A stretch of DNA of 64,000 nucleotides from an uncultured Streptomyces sp. (GTDB taxonomy: Bacteria; Actinomycetota; Actinomycetes; Streptomycetales; Streptomycetaceae), in assembly GCF_947488945.1 (NCBI RefSeq), contig NZ_CANLBS010000007.1, positions 310,001 to 374,000 of the forward strand, in the 5' to 3' direction. Of the stretch, positions 25,703 to 33,181 are shown one piece after another. The number at the start of each line of letters is the position of its first letter. The stretch's first letter is position 1. A program made the position numbers and the translations under genes. Below the pieces are notes generated by a model that saw only the letters and a list, made by a program, of their open reading frames with translations, did not search any database and had not been told where the DNA came from.

Positions 25703-27466
25703 TCAGCGACGTGGCGAGCGGCGGTTGGGGTCTTGAGCAGTCCCGAGCGGTACGGCAGCCGTCGCGTTTCGTTCAATGGTGCGGCTGCTCGGCGTGGTGG
25801 CCTGGCGGGTGGCGGCCTGCGGAAGACGGGCACCGTCACCCGGGTGTGCCGGGAGCTGGGCGATGCGTCGCAGGCGCCAGACCAGGACGTCGTTCACGTC
25901 GTCGGCGCTGTCGAGTTCGCGCATGTCGATGGCCTGGCGCAGGAGGGCTTCGGAGTCATGGCCTGCCCGCTCGGCCTGGGCGAGGGTGGCGACCAAGGCG
26001 TCGGTCCTCGCTTCCGTGCCTCCTGCCCGTACGACCTTCTCGGGCAGGACGGCGCGAAGGGTGGCCTCGTGCATGAGTCGCTGGGCGTCAGGAAGGGCGC
26101 GGCCTTGGTCGTGCAACATGCGCATCGGGGTGGCGGCGGCCTGGCGGTAGGCGGTGCGTAGGTGCGCGGCGGCTTGTCGGGAGGCCTGGGCCTGCTGGGC
26201 GTGTCCGCGGGCGGAGTGCCAGCGGGCGGCGGCGAGGGTGACGAGGACGAGGGTGGAGACGAGCATGGCGGTGGTGCCGCCGTCCTCGCCTCGGCCGAGC
26301 GCCCCGCCGGCCTGGACAATGCCTCGGGCGGCTGAGCGGAGGGCTCGGGTGTCGGTGCGTTCGGCGCGGACATGACTGCGGGTTGCCCGTTCGAAGGCGC
26401 GAGCTGCGGCGGCCAGCTCGGTGCGGGTGGTGGCCGGTGAGGTCTGGGCCACTGCGTCGAGGAGTTCTCCGACGCCGACGAGCTGGGGGGCGGCCTCGCC
26501 GTCCTCGTCGCGTTCCAGGAGCGTGGCTGAGCGCTCTGCGATGACGGTGGCGTTGCGTCGTTGACGGGCGGGCGGTGACCAGTTCGTCCGTTCAGCGCCG
26601 ACCGCGGGCGCGCTCGGCTCGGCGGCGCCGTCGGTGAGGCGTAGGCGGATCTTCGGAAGGGAGAGGTCGGGGGCCAGTTTGGAGCCGGGGTACCAGACCG
26701 GGTCTCCGTCGCGGTTGCGGTCGCCGGGCAGGGCCACGTTGTAGCCGAGCGCGTCACCGGACGGTGCGTGTCGCAGCTTCACCCGTACCCCCGCTTCTCG
26801 GAGCCGCGTGAAGAACTCCTCTTCCGAATCCGCTCCCGCCACGGCTCGACGAACGGCCTCGCGGAGCGTCTCGCGCGAGGTCTCCGGGCGGCCGGTGCGC
26901 TCGGCCTTGAACTTCTCGGCGCTGCTGGGATTCTTCGCTGCGGTTCCGTCGCCCGCGTTCAGGCGCCGCAGGCCCATCTCCTTCTCGATGCGGCGGCATT
27001 CGGCCTGGGCCTTGTTGAAGTCATAGTTCAGGCGCGGGTTGCGCAGGTCGCCGCGTACGAGGGTGGCGACGATGTGGATGTGGTCTTCCGCGTGGCGGAC
27101 GGCGATCCACCGGCAGCCGTCGGGGTCTCCAGCCGGGGCGATGCCGGTGGCGTGGGCGATGCGCTGGGCGACGGCGTTCCACTCCTCGTCGTCCAGCCGC
27201 CGGTCCCCGGGGGCGGTGCGGACCGAGCAGTGCCAGACGTGCTTGGCGGGTGCGCGGTCGCCGGCCTGCTTGACCCGCAGGTCCAGGGAGGCGGTGAGCC
27301 GGGCGAGGGTGACCTTCGGGTCGGGGTCGAGGCCGGGGTCGGGGGCGAAGCCGTCCCAGGAGCCGACGAGGTGTGCGTCGGTGTGCTCCTCGCGCCGTCC
27401 GGGGCCGTACAGGTAGACGAGGAGGCCGTGGGTGCGGGAGCCGCGTCCGATGTCGGGAACCATCAC
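25703..27466 (-). CDS. Relaxase (MobA/VirD2-type, MOB) with conserved C-terminal tail
   Basis: 587 aa. The relaxase domain occupies about residues 1-200: candidate catalytic Tyr18/Tyr20 in L-V-Y-L-Y-G, and the metal-binding three-His motif H125-x-E-D-H129-x-H131. It nicks oriT, stays covalently bound to the 5' end and is pumped through the T4SS. The rest is helical with one hydrophobic stretch (about 405-425). The C-terminus A-A-T-R-Q-A-T plus 30 residues ending R-R-S-P-R-R parallels the tails of twelve accessory proteins. ATG overlaps the mobC stop (ATGA). Confidence 0.88.
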   Translation of the reverse strand: MMVPDIGRGSRTHGLLVYLYGPGRREEHTDAHLVGSWDGFAPDPGLDPDPKVTLARLTASLDLRVKQAGDRAPAKHVWHCSVRTAPGDRRLDDEEWNAVAQRIAHATGIAPAGDPDGCRWIAVRHAEDHIHIVATLVRGDLRNPRLNYDFNKAQAECRRIEKEMGLRRLNAGDGTAAKNPSSAEKFKAERTGRPETSRETLREAVRRAVAGADSEEEFFTRLREAGVRVKLRHAPSGDALGYNVALPGDRNRDGDPVWYPGSKLAPDLSLPKIRLRLTDGAAEPSAPAVGAERTNWSPPARQRRNATVIAERSATLLERDEDGEAAPQLVGVGELLDAVAQTSPATTRTELAAAARAFERATRSHVRAERTDTRALRSAARGIVQAGGALGRGEDGGTTAMLVSTLVLVTLAAARWHSARGHAQQAQASRQAAAHLRTAYRQAAATPMRMLHDQGRALPDAQRLMHEATLRAVLPEKVVRAGGTEARTDALVATLAQAERAGHDSEALLRQAIDMRELDSADDVNDVLVWRLRRIAQLPAHPGDGARLPQAATRQATTPSSRTIERNATAAVPLGTAQDPNRRSPRR

Positions 27467-28128
27467 AGCCGCCGGGTCACCAGGTCGTTCGCCGCGTCAT
27501 CGACGCGGGCGAGAAGTCCGGTCAGTGCGCCCAGCGCGTGTTCGAGTTCACCGGCGCGCGGCTGGCCACCGCTGTTGAGGACGAAGGCGATCTGGTTGAT
27601 GTTGTTGCCGATGCGGGCCAGCGCGGTGCGCAGAGCGGCGAGTTCGTCGATGGCGGTGTCGAGCTGGTCGTTGCTGTGCACGGCGGCGCATCCGCGGGCG
27701 GCGCTCAGGCCGGAGACGGCGAGGAAGCGGGCGACGGTGACGCCGCGCTTGGTGGCGGCCTCGGCGATCTCGGTCTTCTCGGTGTCGGAGAGGCGGGTGG
27801 TCGTCTTGCGGGTGCGCTCGATGGGGTTGCGGGTGCGGCGGCGCGGTTTGCGGTCGGGGTAGGCGGCCGTGCTCGGGCGTGGCTGCTCGCGGTGGTCGTC
27901 GCGGTCGGCTTCTCCCCCGGTGACCGGCGCCGCCTGGTGCCGGTTGCCCGGCTGGTCCCCGTGCGCCCTCGCTCGGGGACCAGCCGGGCTTCCCCCGCCC
28001 TCCTGGGCGGGGGCAAGTGCGTACGTCGGGCCGTAGGACCGTCGTACGCGATAGCTTGCTCCGCCAGGAGCCGTGGTGGGGTCACGCTGCTGTCCAGCGG
28101 AGGTGGCCACCGGGTCGTTGGTGTTCAC
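27463..28128 (-). CDS. MobC-type relaxosome accessory protein
   Basis: 221 aa. A long disordered basic N-terminus (about 1-100) precedes a ribbon-helix-helix-like region (R-K-T-T-T-R-L-S strand, then E-K-T-E-I-A-E-A-A) and the MobC signature L-A-R-I-G-N-N-I-N-Q-I-A near residue 180. MobC binds oriT next to nic and loads the relaxase. It overlaps both neighbours by four bases, so the relaxosome is translationally coupled. Confidence 0.85.
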   Translation of the reverse strand: MNTNDPVATSAGQQRDPTTAPGGASYRVRRSYGPTYALAPAQEGGGSPAGPRARAHGDQPGNRHQAAPVTGGEADRDDHREQPRPSTAAYPDRKPRRRTRNPIERTRKTTTRLSDTEKTEIAEAATKRGVTVARFLAVSGLSAARGCAAVHSNDQLDTAIDELAALRTALARIGNNINQIAFVLNSGGQPRAGELEHALGALTGLLARVDDAANDLVTRRL

Positions 28129-28349
28129 CGGCTCGTCTCCGGGTCCTGCTGCTGGATTTCGCGGACGAGTTCCTCGATCCAGTCCATGGCCAGGACGGGG
28201 TGGTGCAGGGTCCAGGGCCGGTCATGCTGCTCGCGTTGCACGATCCAGGTGGTGTCGGGGCCGGACTGGGCGCGGTGGAGGTGTCCGTGCTGGTGCAGGA
28301 CGGTCAGCCAGGAGTCGACTTCGGCGGGCGTGGCCGGGTGAGTGCGCAT
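28125..28349 (-). CDS. Small hypothetical protein upstream of mobC
   Basis: 74 aa: E-V-D-S-W-L-T-V-L followed by W-I-V-Q-R, a Pro-Trp turn and a C-terminal E-L-V-R-E-I helix. GGAGAG precedes the ATG (28349). Stop overlaps the mobC start. Similar short proteins sit beside mobC in other Streptomyces elements; role unknown. Confidence 0.62.
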   Translation of the reverse strand: MRTHPATPAEVDSWLTVLHQHGHLHRAQSGPDTTWIVQREQHDRPWTLHHPVLAMDWIEELVREIQQQDPETSR

Positions 28350-28389
28350 CGGGTGCTCTCCGCTTCTGCTGTGGCGGGGTGTGTCGGTG

Positions 28390-29060
28390 ACATGCGGAGT
28401 GGGTGACCGGCCGGGGTGACCGGTTCGGTCACCCACTCCGTGGAGGTTCGGTCAGGGCCGGGAGGAAGTGACCGGCTGGCGGTGCTGCTCGCGCAGCTGA
28501 GCCATCAGCGCGGTCAGGGTGTCGCTGGACAGCGGGATCTGCTGACCTCGGATCGCCTGGGCGACCACCTTGCGGGTCAGTTTGTCCTCGGCCCTGACCG
28601 CCGACCGGGCGATCGCCAGCAGCTCCTCGGTGTCCGGGTCAGGACGCCGGTCACCAGTCGACCGAGCGGCCCGGTCAGTGACCGGCGGTGAGGTGACCGG
28701 CGGGGCACTGACCGCCGCCGGGCTGTCCTGGTCATCACCGACCGGGGCCGTACTGCTGGGGCTGTCAGTGACCCTCCGGCCCTTGTCCGCCTGTCCCGGC
28801 AGGTCAGGGGCACCGTGGCTGCGGTTGTGGTGGTCGGTGACCGACTGGCCGCTGGTCGCCGGGGTCGAGTCTCCGGTCACTGACCGGGCGGCGGTGTCCT
28901 CGTCGGTCGGGGACAGCGGCAGCCGGTCGGTCAGAGCGGTGACCGACTGACCGGACTTGACCTGACCGGCCGCTGACCGCTGCTGACCGGCTCGGTCGGT
29001 CCGGGTGACCTCGATGGCGTCGCTGCGGTCGGTCTCATCGAGGTGACCGGGCTGACCGAG
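28390..29060. repeat. Dense cluster of TGACCG hexamers
   Basis: More than twenty copies of TGACCG or its complement CGGTCA occur in about 670 bp, most as TGACCGG/GTGACCG, in both orientations. They start in the gap beside the 74-aa gene and continue through the linker-coding part of the DUF2637 gene, where they encode repeated V-T-D / V-T-G. By base composition fewer than one copy would be expected. This resembles an iteron array; the binding protein is unknown. Confidence 0.65.
28414..28434. other. Perfect 9-bp hairpin, terminator or oriT arm
   Basis: GGGTGACCG, loop GTT, CGGTCACCC, in the 102-bp gap between the DUF2637 stop (28452) and the 74-aa gene. It is built from the TGACCG repeat. 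For the minus-strand transcript it lies 17 nt after the DUF2637 stop and may be a terminator; being close to mobC, it is also an oriT candidate. Confidence 0.5.
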
Positions 29061-29519
29061 GTTCTGCCGGCCAGAGTCCTCGACCGGGCCCCGGGCAATG
29101 AGGATGTAGAGGTGGACCGCTCCGGCCAGTGCGAGCGGGGCGATGGTGGAGAGCACCGCGACCACCGCGTCACCGAGTTGGAGGCCGGTGCCGGCGACCG
29201 TGTCCTGGTTGATGCGCACCGCGTGGAGTGCGTTGGCCCAGATGCTGGCGGCGGTGGCCGTGCCGAAGAGCGTCCAGACGTAGAGCCGGGCGCGCAGTGG
29301 TGCGTTGCGCAGGACCAGGAGGGCTCGGATGCCGTAGGCGATGAACCCGTCGATCACCAGGGGGAACAGGTAGGTAAGGAAGCCTCGGATGTGGATGGCC
29401 ACGGCCATCTGCTGCAGGGCGTCGTACGACAGCGCGCACCCCGCGCCCCCGAGCGCCACGACAGCCGCGCGGTCCCACCCGGATATGTGCGCCGTCTTCG
29501 ACGCGCTTGCGATGTTCAT
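28452..29519 (-). CDS. DUF2637 membrane protein (conjugation/spread-type)
   Basis: 355 aa. Four hydrophobic helices in the first 140 residues (around 20-38, 45-65, 80-100, 115-140) with the I-D-G-F-I-A-Y-G signature of DUF2637, a family found on Streptomyces plasmids and ICEs near transfer and spread genes. Residues about 145-300 are a low-complexity linker with repeated V-T-D/V-T-G. The C-terminus (about 305-350) is a charged helical domain. ATG overlaps the WhiB stop (ATGA). Probably links the membrane to the DNA-processing complex; not demonstrated. Confidence 0.8.
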   Translation of the reverse strand: MNIASASKTAHISGWDRAAVVALGGAGCALSYDALQQMAVAIHIRGFLTYLFPLVIDGFIAYGIRALLVLRNAPLRARLYVWTLFGTATAASIWANALHAVRINQDTVAGTGLQLGDAVVAVLSTIAPLALAGAVHLYILIARGPVEDSGRQNLGQPGHLDETDRSDAIEVTRTDRAGQQRSAAGQVKSGQSVTALTDRLPLSPTDEDTAARSVTGDSTPATSGQSVTDHHNRSHGAPDLPGQADKGRRVTDSPSSTAPVGDDQDSPAAVSAPPVTSPPVTDRAARSTGDRRPDPDTEELLAIARSAVRAEDKLTRKVVAQAIRGQQIPLSSDTLTALMAQLREQHRQPVTSSRP

Positions 29520-30082
29520 GCCGCCGTCCCGAAGTCGTCGCGGATCAGGCGCTCGCCGCTGGTCTCGGGGGGTGTGGTGTTCGTGGTGGGCTGGTTCAGG
29601 GTTCGGTTGCGCTCGGCCCGGCGGATCTCGCGGTACCGCTTCTTGGCGTGCTCCTCGGTGACCTTCAGAAGCCAGGCCAGGCGCTGCTCGCTCACCCCAT
29701 GGCGGTAGGCCGCGTACTCGACCGCGCGGCGCTCCGTATGGGTGAGGTGCACGTCGCGTCCGGCGATGGTGGCATTGACGCGGCTGTAGTCGAGGCGGCT
29801 GGCGAGCTTGTCGTGCAGCGGCCCGCGCTCCTCTTCCGTCAGGCCGCCACGGATCCCGTCGGTGTCACCCCCTTCGAGAGCGGCGTCCAGGCAGGTGCGC
29901 CGGACCGGGCACTGGCCGCACAGGGCCTTGGCCGTGGCGATCTTGGCGGTCTCGTCGGGTTCGGGGAAGAAGACTTCGGGGTCCACCGGGTTGTACTCGG
30001 TGCTCTGGCAGACGGCGTCGGCCTGCCAGGTCTGGTCGCCGAGCTGACGGTGCTGGGCGGGGCCGTTCATCGTGCTGGTCAT
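29516..30082 (-). CDS. WhiB-family iron-sulfur regulator
   Basis: 188 aa. The four cysteines C25, C55, C58 and C64 (C-x-x-C-P-V-R-x-x-C) bind a [4Fe-4S] cluster, and G-I-R-G-G at 76-80 is the WhiB turn. The C-terminal extension (about 105-160) looks like a helix-turn-helix (A-E-Y/Y-R-H-G-V-S-E-Q-R-L-A-W), making it longer than typical WhiB proteins (80-120 aa). WhiB proteins partner the housekeeping sigma factor, so it may control the element's operons in response to redox or nitric oxide. Confidence 0.9.
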   Translation of the reverse strand: MTSTMNGPAQHRQLGDQTWQADAVCQSTEYNPVDPEVFFPEPDETAKIATAKALCGQCPVRRTCLDAALEGGDTDGIRGGLTEEERGPLHDKLASRLDYSRVNATIAGRDVHLTHTERRAVEYAAYRHGVSEQRLAWLLKVTEEHAKKRYREIRRAERNRTLNQPTTNTTPPETSGERLIRDDFGTAA

Positions 30083-30200
30083 GCGGGGTGCTCCGATCGC
30101 TCTCCGCGCGCAGAGGCGTCGGCGGAGAGGTGCGCTGGCGGTAGGTGCCCGGGGGGACGGCGGTGCGAGGGCGCGGTCTGGCGGGGTGGCCTGTGGAGGG

Positions 30201-30905
30201 TCAGGCGGCGGCGCTGTGGCGTCTGCGGTCGACGGCCTCGAACTCGACTCGGGTGGTCATCTGCGCGAGCCTGCTGGCGACTCGGTCCCCGAGGTAGGAA
30301 CGCAGGTCCTTGATCGCCAGGTTGGTCGTGACCAGCGTGGGGAGTTCGTAGTTGTACCGCCGGTTGATCAGCCGGTACGTGATCTCCTCGACCCACTCGC
30401 TCGCCTTGGCCGCGCCGAGGTCGTCGATGATCAGCAGCGGGCACCGGCTGACGGCCGCCAGCTCCCGCTCGCTGTCGACCCCGGGCCGGGGGCGGAGATC
30501 GGCGTAGAGGTCGGCGGCGGTGGTCGCCCGCCAGCGCGCGCCGACCCCGCTCTGCACCAGCGCTCGGACCGCGCCGTACGCCTGGTGCGTCTTGCCCGCG
30601 CCGACGACCCCGGCCATCAGCAAGCTAGGGCCGGTGGTGACCTGTCGTCGGGCTCCTCGGCTGGGGGCGACGGCCGCGTCGGTGACCTTCCGGACCCACT
30701 CCAGGACCGTGGGGTGGTCGGCGACAGCCGCTTGATAGCGCGGGGGCATCCCGGCGAGCAGAGCGTCCAGCGGTGAGAAGGGCTCGGCGTCGTCCGGCAG
30801 CGCGGCGTCTGCCGGGTCGATGTTGCGGGCGGCCAGGATCCGGACCATGCGCTCCAGCGTGGCTTCGTTGCCGAGGAGCTGGGGTTCGCGGTGACGGGTG
30901 TGCAT
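30201..30905 (-). CDS. DnaC/IstB-like AAA+ helicase-loader ATPase
   Basis: 234 aa. Walker A G99-V-V-G-A-G-K105-T106, Walker B L-L-I-I-D-D-L-G around 145, sensor-1 T-N-L, and a C-terminal D-R-V-x-S-R-L arginine-finger stretch, as in DnaC and phage loaders. It should load the host replicative helicase on the element's DNA. The start ATG 30905 overlaps the stop of the upstream gene (TGATG), giving an organizer-loader pair typical of phage replication modules. Confidence 0.85.
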   Translation of the reverse strand: MHTRHREPQLLGNEATLERMVRILAARNIDPADAALPDDAEPFSPLDALLAGMPPRYQAAVADHPTVLEWVRKVTDAAVAPSRGARRQVTTGPSLLMAGVVGAGKTHQAYGAVRALVQSGVGARWRATTAADLYADLRPRPGVDSERELAAVSRCPLLIIDDLGAAKASEWVEEITYRLINRRYNYELPTLVTTNLAIKDLRSYLGDRVASRLAQMTTRVEFEAVDRRRHSAAA

Positions 30906-31924
30906 CACAGCTCCTCGGCGTAGGCAGCAGAAGCGTTGGCCGGGTTGGTCCACGCCTGGTGGGCGGGCACGTTAGGCCGGATTCCCGGCCGCGCCAAACC
31001 GCCGGGGCGAGCGTTCATCGCCTCGTTGACCATGCTGGTCAGCACGCTCGGGTGCTTGGGGTTGGCCGTGAAGTTCGCCAGCCCGGCTCGGATGTGCGCC
31101 GGTGCGATGCCCTCGTCCAAGAGCTTCTTGATGATCCGGCCGAGGTGCCCGATCACGTCGCTCGGGGGACGCTGGTCGCACCCGGCGACGTACTCCCCGA
31201 CGAGGTCCTTGGCGGAGATGCCGGCTGCGGGCGCTGTGCGCCCCGTAGGGACAAGAGATCCAGGATCCAAGATCCTAGATCCAGGCGCCGAGCCTTCGGG
31301 CAGGCTTCGGGGAGGGTTCGAGGAATCCTCAGGGAATGCCTCCTGACCTGGTGTTTCCGATCCGGAGCGGCCAGGGACGTCGACCAGGTGGTCGGTGGCT
31401 GCCTGCCGGTCGGCCGGGGACACGATGGCGTGCCCGGGAGACGTCGAGGTTGCCTGGGCGGGCAGATCGAGGGGTCGGGGAGCGTTCGGCGAGGTCTCGG
31501 CGAGTCCTCCGGGAGTGGTGGGCGAGCCCTCGGTCTGCTTGGTGCAGTTGCCCTTGCAGGGGCCGCACCGGCCGGCAGCCTGGTGCTGCGGGCACGATGG
31601 CAGGCGAGACTGGCTCGGTTTGTCGATCTTCTGGTGCTCGGACCAGGTCACGATGTGGAGGTAGCGGCGGCCGTCGCAGCCGGTGTACCGGCAGATCAGG
31701 CCGGCGCTCGCGAGCTGGTGGAGATCGTCCTCGACGTGGACCGAGGTGTGCTCGGCGCGCAGGGGCCACAGGAGCCCAGCGATGATCGCGGCGTTGTCGC
31801 GGTGCCGTCCGTGGTCGTCGGCCTGCGTGAGGAGGCCGAAGAAGGTCCGCTCGGCCTCGACGCTCACTTCGGCGAGCGACTCGGAGAAGAACGCCTCCGG
31901 CTTGATGGTGCGTATCCGGGCCAT
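30905..31924 (-). CDS. Replisome-organizer-like protein
   Basis: 339 aa. Starts R-I-R-T-I-K-P-E, a common opening of phage/ICE replication initiators, and has a winged-helix-like N-terminus (about 15-95, with W-P-L-R-A and L-H-I-V-T-W). A Cys cluster C-x(6)-C-x-x-C-x-x-x-C (about 111-127) may bind zinc. A disordered middle precedes a DnaD-like helical C-terminus (about 235-300). Likely binds the element's origin and hands over to the DnaC-like partner. The DNA near 30986-30999, inside its C-terminal codons, holds a copy of the CGGCCGCGCCAAAC element. Confidence 0.68.
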   Translation of the reverse strand: MARIRTIKPEAFFSESLAEVSVEAERTFFGLLTQADDHGRHRDNAAIIAGLLWPLRAEHTSVHVEDDLHQLASAGLICRYTGCDGRRYLHIVTWSEHQKIDKPSQSRLPSCPQHQAAGRCGPCKGNCTKQTEGSPTTPGGLAETSPNAPRPLDLPAQATSTSPGHAIVSPADRQAATDHLVDVPGRSGSETPGQEAFPEDSSNPPRSLPEGSAPGSRILDPGSLVPTGRTAPAAGISAKDLVGEYVAGCDQRPPSDVIGHLGRIIKKLLDEGIAPAHIRAGLANFTANPKHPSVLTSMVNEAMNARPGGLARPGIRPNVPAHQAWTNPANASAAYAEEL

Positions 31925-31925
31925 G

Positions 31926-32252
31926 TCAGCGGCTCCGACCGGCGGCGATCAGGTCGCTGCAAGTGAGGGCGGCGCGCTGGATGTCGAAGGTGTGCGGCCG
32001 GGTCCAGTCCGCCTCCGGCCAGACCCGCAGGATCCAGCGGGCGGCGACCGTCGCCGTCGTCCGGCTCACCTCCAGGGCCTTCCCGCCCTCGTCCCGGAAA
32101 GCGGCACGCGGGTGGGGCCACGCCCGGCTCGGGTCGGTGAGGCTGACTCGGATCGTGGCCGCGCCCGGGATCATCTCTGCGAGCTGAGCAGCGAGACGGT
32201 GCTGTCGTCGGGTATCCGGGCAGGCCGGGTTGACGCTCGGCGTGGCGAGCAT
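31926..32252 (-). CDS. Hypothetical first gene of the relaxosome/replication operon
   Basis: 108 aa, mixed alpha/beta with I-R-V-S-L-T-D-P-S-R-A-W-P. CGGAG lies 8 nt before ATG 32252. The stop is one base from the start of the next gene, so it heads a six-gene coupled series reaching the relaxase. Unknown family. Confidence 0.62.
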   Translation of the reverse strand: MLATPSVNPACPDTRRQHRLAAQLAEMIPGAATIRVSLTDPSRAWPHPRAAFRDEGGKALEVSRTTATVAARWILRVWPEADWTRPHTFDIQRAALTCSDLIAAGRSR

Positions 32253-32692
32253 GTGATACTCCGTTGTTCGTAGGAACGCGGTGCGGCGGTTCTCGTGCAA
32301 AAGCCCCGCCGCCCGCGAGATGTGGATCGGTACCCCTCGGGGTGTCGGCCCGGTGCTCGGGAGTTGGTAGCTCCCGGGCGCCGGTCTCATCCACCCCTGT
32401 GCACCCTGCGGTCGTCATGACCCGCGCGTGCTCGTCTCCTTCCCTTCCCGCCTCTTCCGTCAGCCAGTGATCTCCGCCTGTAGGCACCAAGACCATATGG
32501 CGCCCCTCGGCCCAAGTCCAGCTTCCATAGACCTGCCCCCACCAGCAGCGGAACACTGCAATGGATGCTTTCGATGGACAACGTACATTGCAGTTACGCC
32601 ATCTCGTCAACTGCAATGGCGAGACGCTGGACCTGGCCGACCCTGATCACCACTGAGGTGGATATGATGGCCGCCATGACGGAGATCTGGAG
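32253..32692. promoter_or_regulatory. Divergent control region between the operon and its XRE regulator
   Basis: A 440-bp non-coding stretch. On the minus side it leaves a long leader (about 280 nt) with a GGGAG/CTCCC hairpin near 32350-32375. On the plus side TATGAT at 32663-32668 is a -10 candidate 25 nt before the XRE start; I see no good -35. The 10-bp operator repeats lie between (separate entry). I find no convincing gene inside. Confidence 0.5.
32555..32619. promoter_or_regulatory. Three-copy CTGCAATG operator
   Basis: CTGCAATG at 32556-32563 and 32611-32618 and its complement CATTGCAG at 32586-32593. The last two form a perfect 10-bp inverted repeat, CATTGCAGTT (32586-32595) with AACTGCAATG (32609-32618), separated by 13 bp. 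AT-richer than surroundings. Placed between divergent genes and next to an XRE-type gene, so most likely its binding sites. Confidence 0.7.
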
Positions 32693-33139
32693 ATGACCGA
32701 ATCGCGCGAGCGCACCTTCTCGGAGTTGCTCGACTACCTGTTCCGAGAGGTGCACCCGAAGGGCCGCGGCCCGTACACCTACGCGGAGGTCTCACAGGGC
32801 ATCCGTGACACCTCTGGCGTCACCATCTCCGCGAGCGCCATCCAGCAGCTCCGAACCGGCACCAACTCGAACCCGAAGATGCAGACCATCCGTGCGCTGG
32901 CCGGTTTCTTCGGCGTGAACCCGGGCTATTTCTTCGACGAGGAGGAGGCGGAGCGCCAGCGTGCCGAGATCCAGTTGGTCGCCGCCATGCGCGACCAGGG
33001 GGTGCGCCGGGTCGCCCTGCGCGCGAACGGTCTCAGCGCTTCGAGCCTGAACATGGTGAACACCGTGATCGACCAGGCCCGACGACTGGAAGGAATGCCC
33101 GACGAGGCGGAAGCGTCGGGACTGCTCGACGACAAGTAA
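32693..33139 (+). CDS. XRE-family transcriptional regulator
   Basis: 148 aa. Residues about 10-80 form a helix-turn-helix: Y-T-Y-A-E-V-S-Q-G-I helix, then S-A-S-A-I-Q-Q-L-R-T-G recognition helix and L-A-G-F-F-G-V. This subtype (F-S-E-L-L-D-Y-L-F start) is common in actinobacteria. Likely represses the divergent replication/relaxosome operon and itself through the CTGCAATG repeats, acting as master switch of the element. Confidence 0.82.
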   Translation: MTESRERTFSELLDYLFREVHPKGRGPYTYAEVSQGIRDTSGVTISASAIQQLRTGTNSNPKMQTIRALAGFFGVNPGYFFDEEEAERQRAEIQLVAAMRDQGVRRVALRANGLSASSLNMVNTVIDQARRLEGMPDEAEASGLLDDK

Positions 33140-33181
33140 GGACTTGGCCGCACACCGAGCAGCGCGCACCGCTCCCTTCGC

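Noticed and set aside
28390..29060. CRISPR array
   Set aside because: The repeats are hexamers in both orientations at irregular spacing, not direct repeats of 25-40 nt with unique spacers, and no cas genes are present.
32417..32616. Small minus-strand gene in the leader of the replication operon
   Set aside because: The frame is open, but the peptide has no family resemblance and its start lies among the operator repeats; treated as leader.
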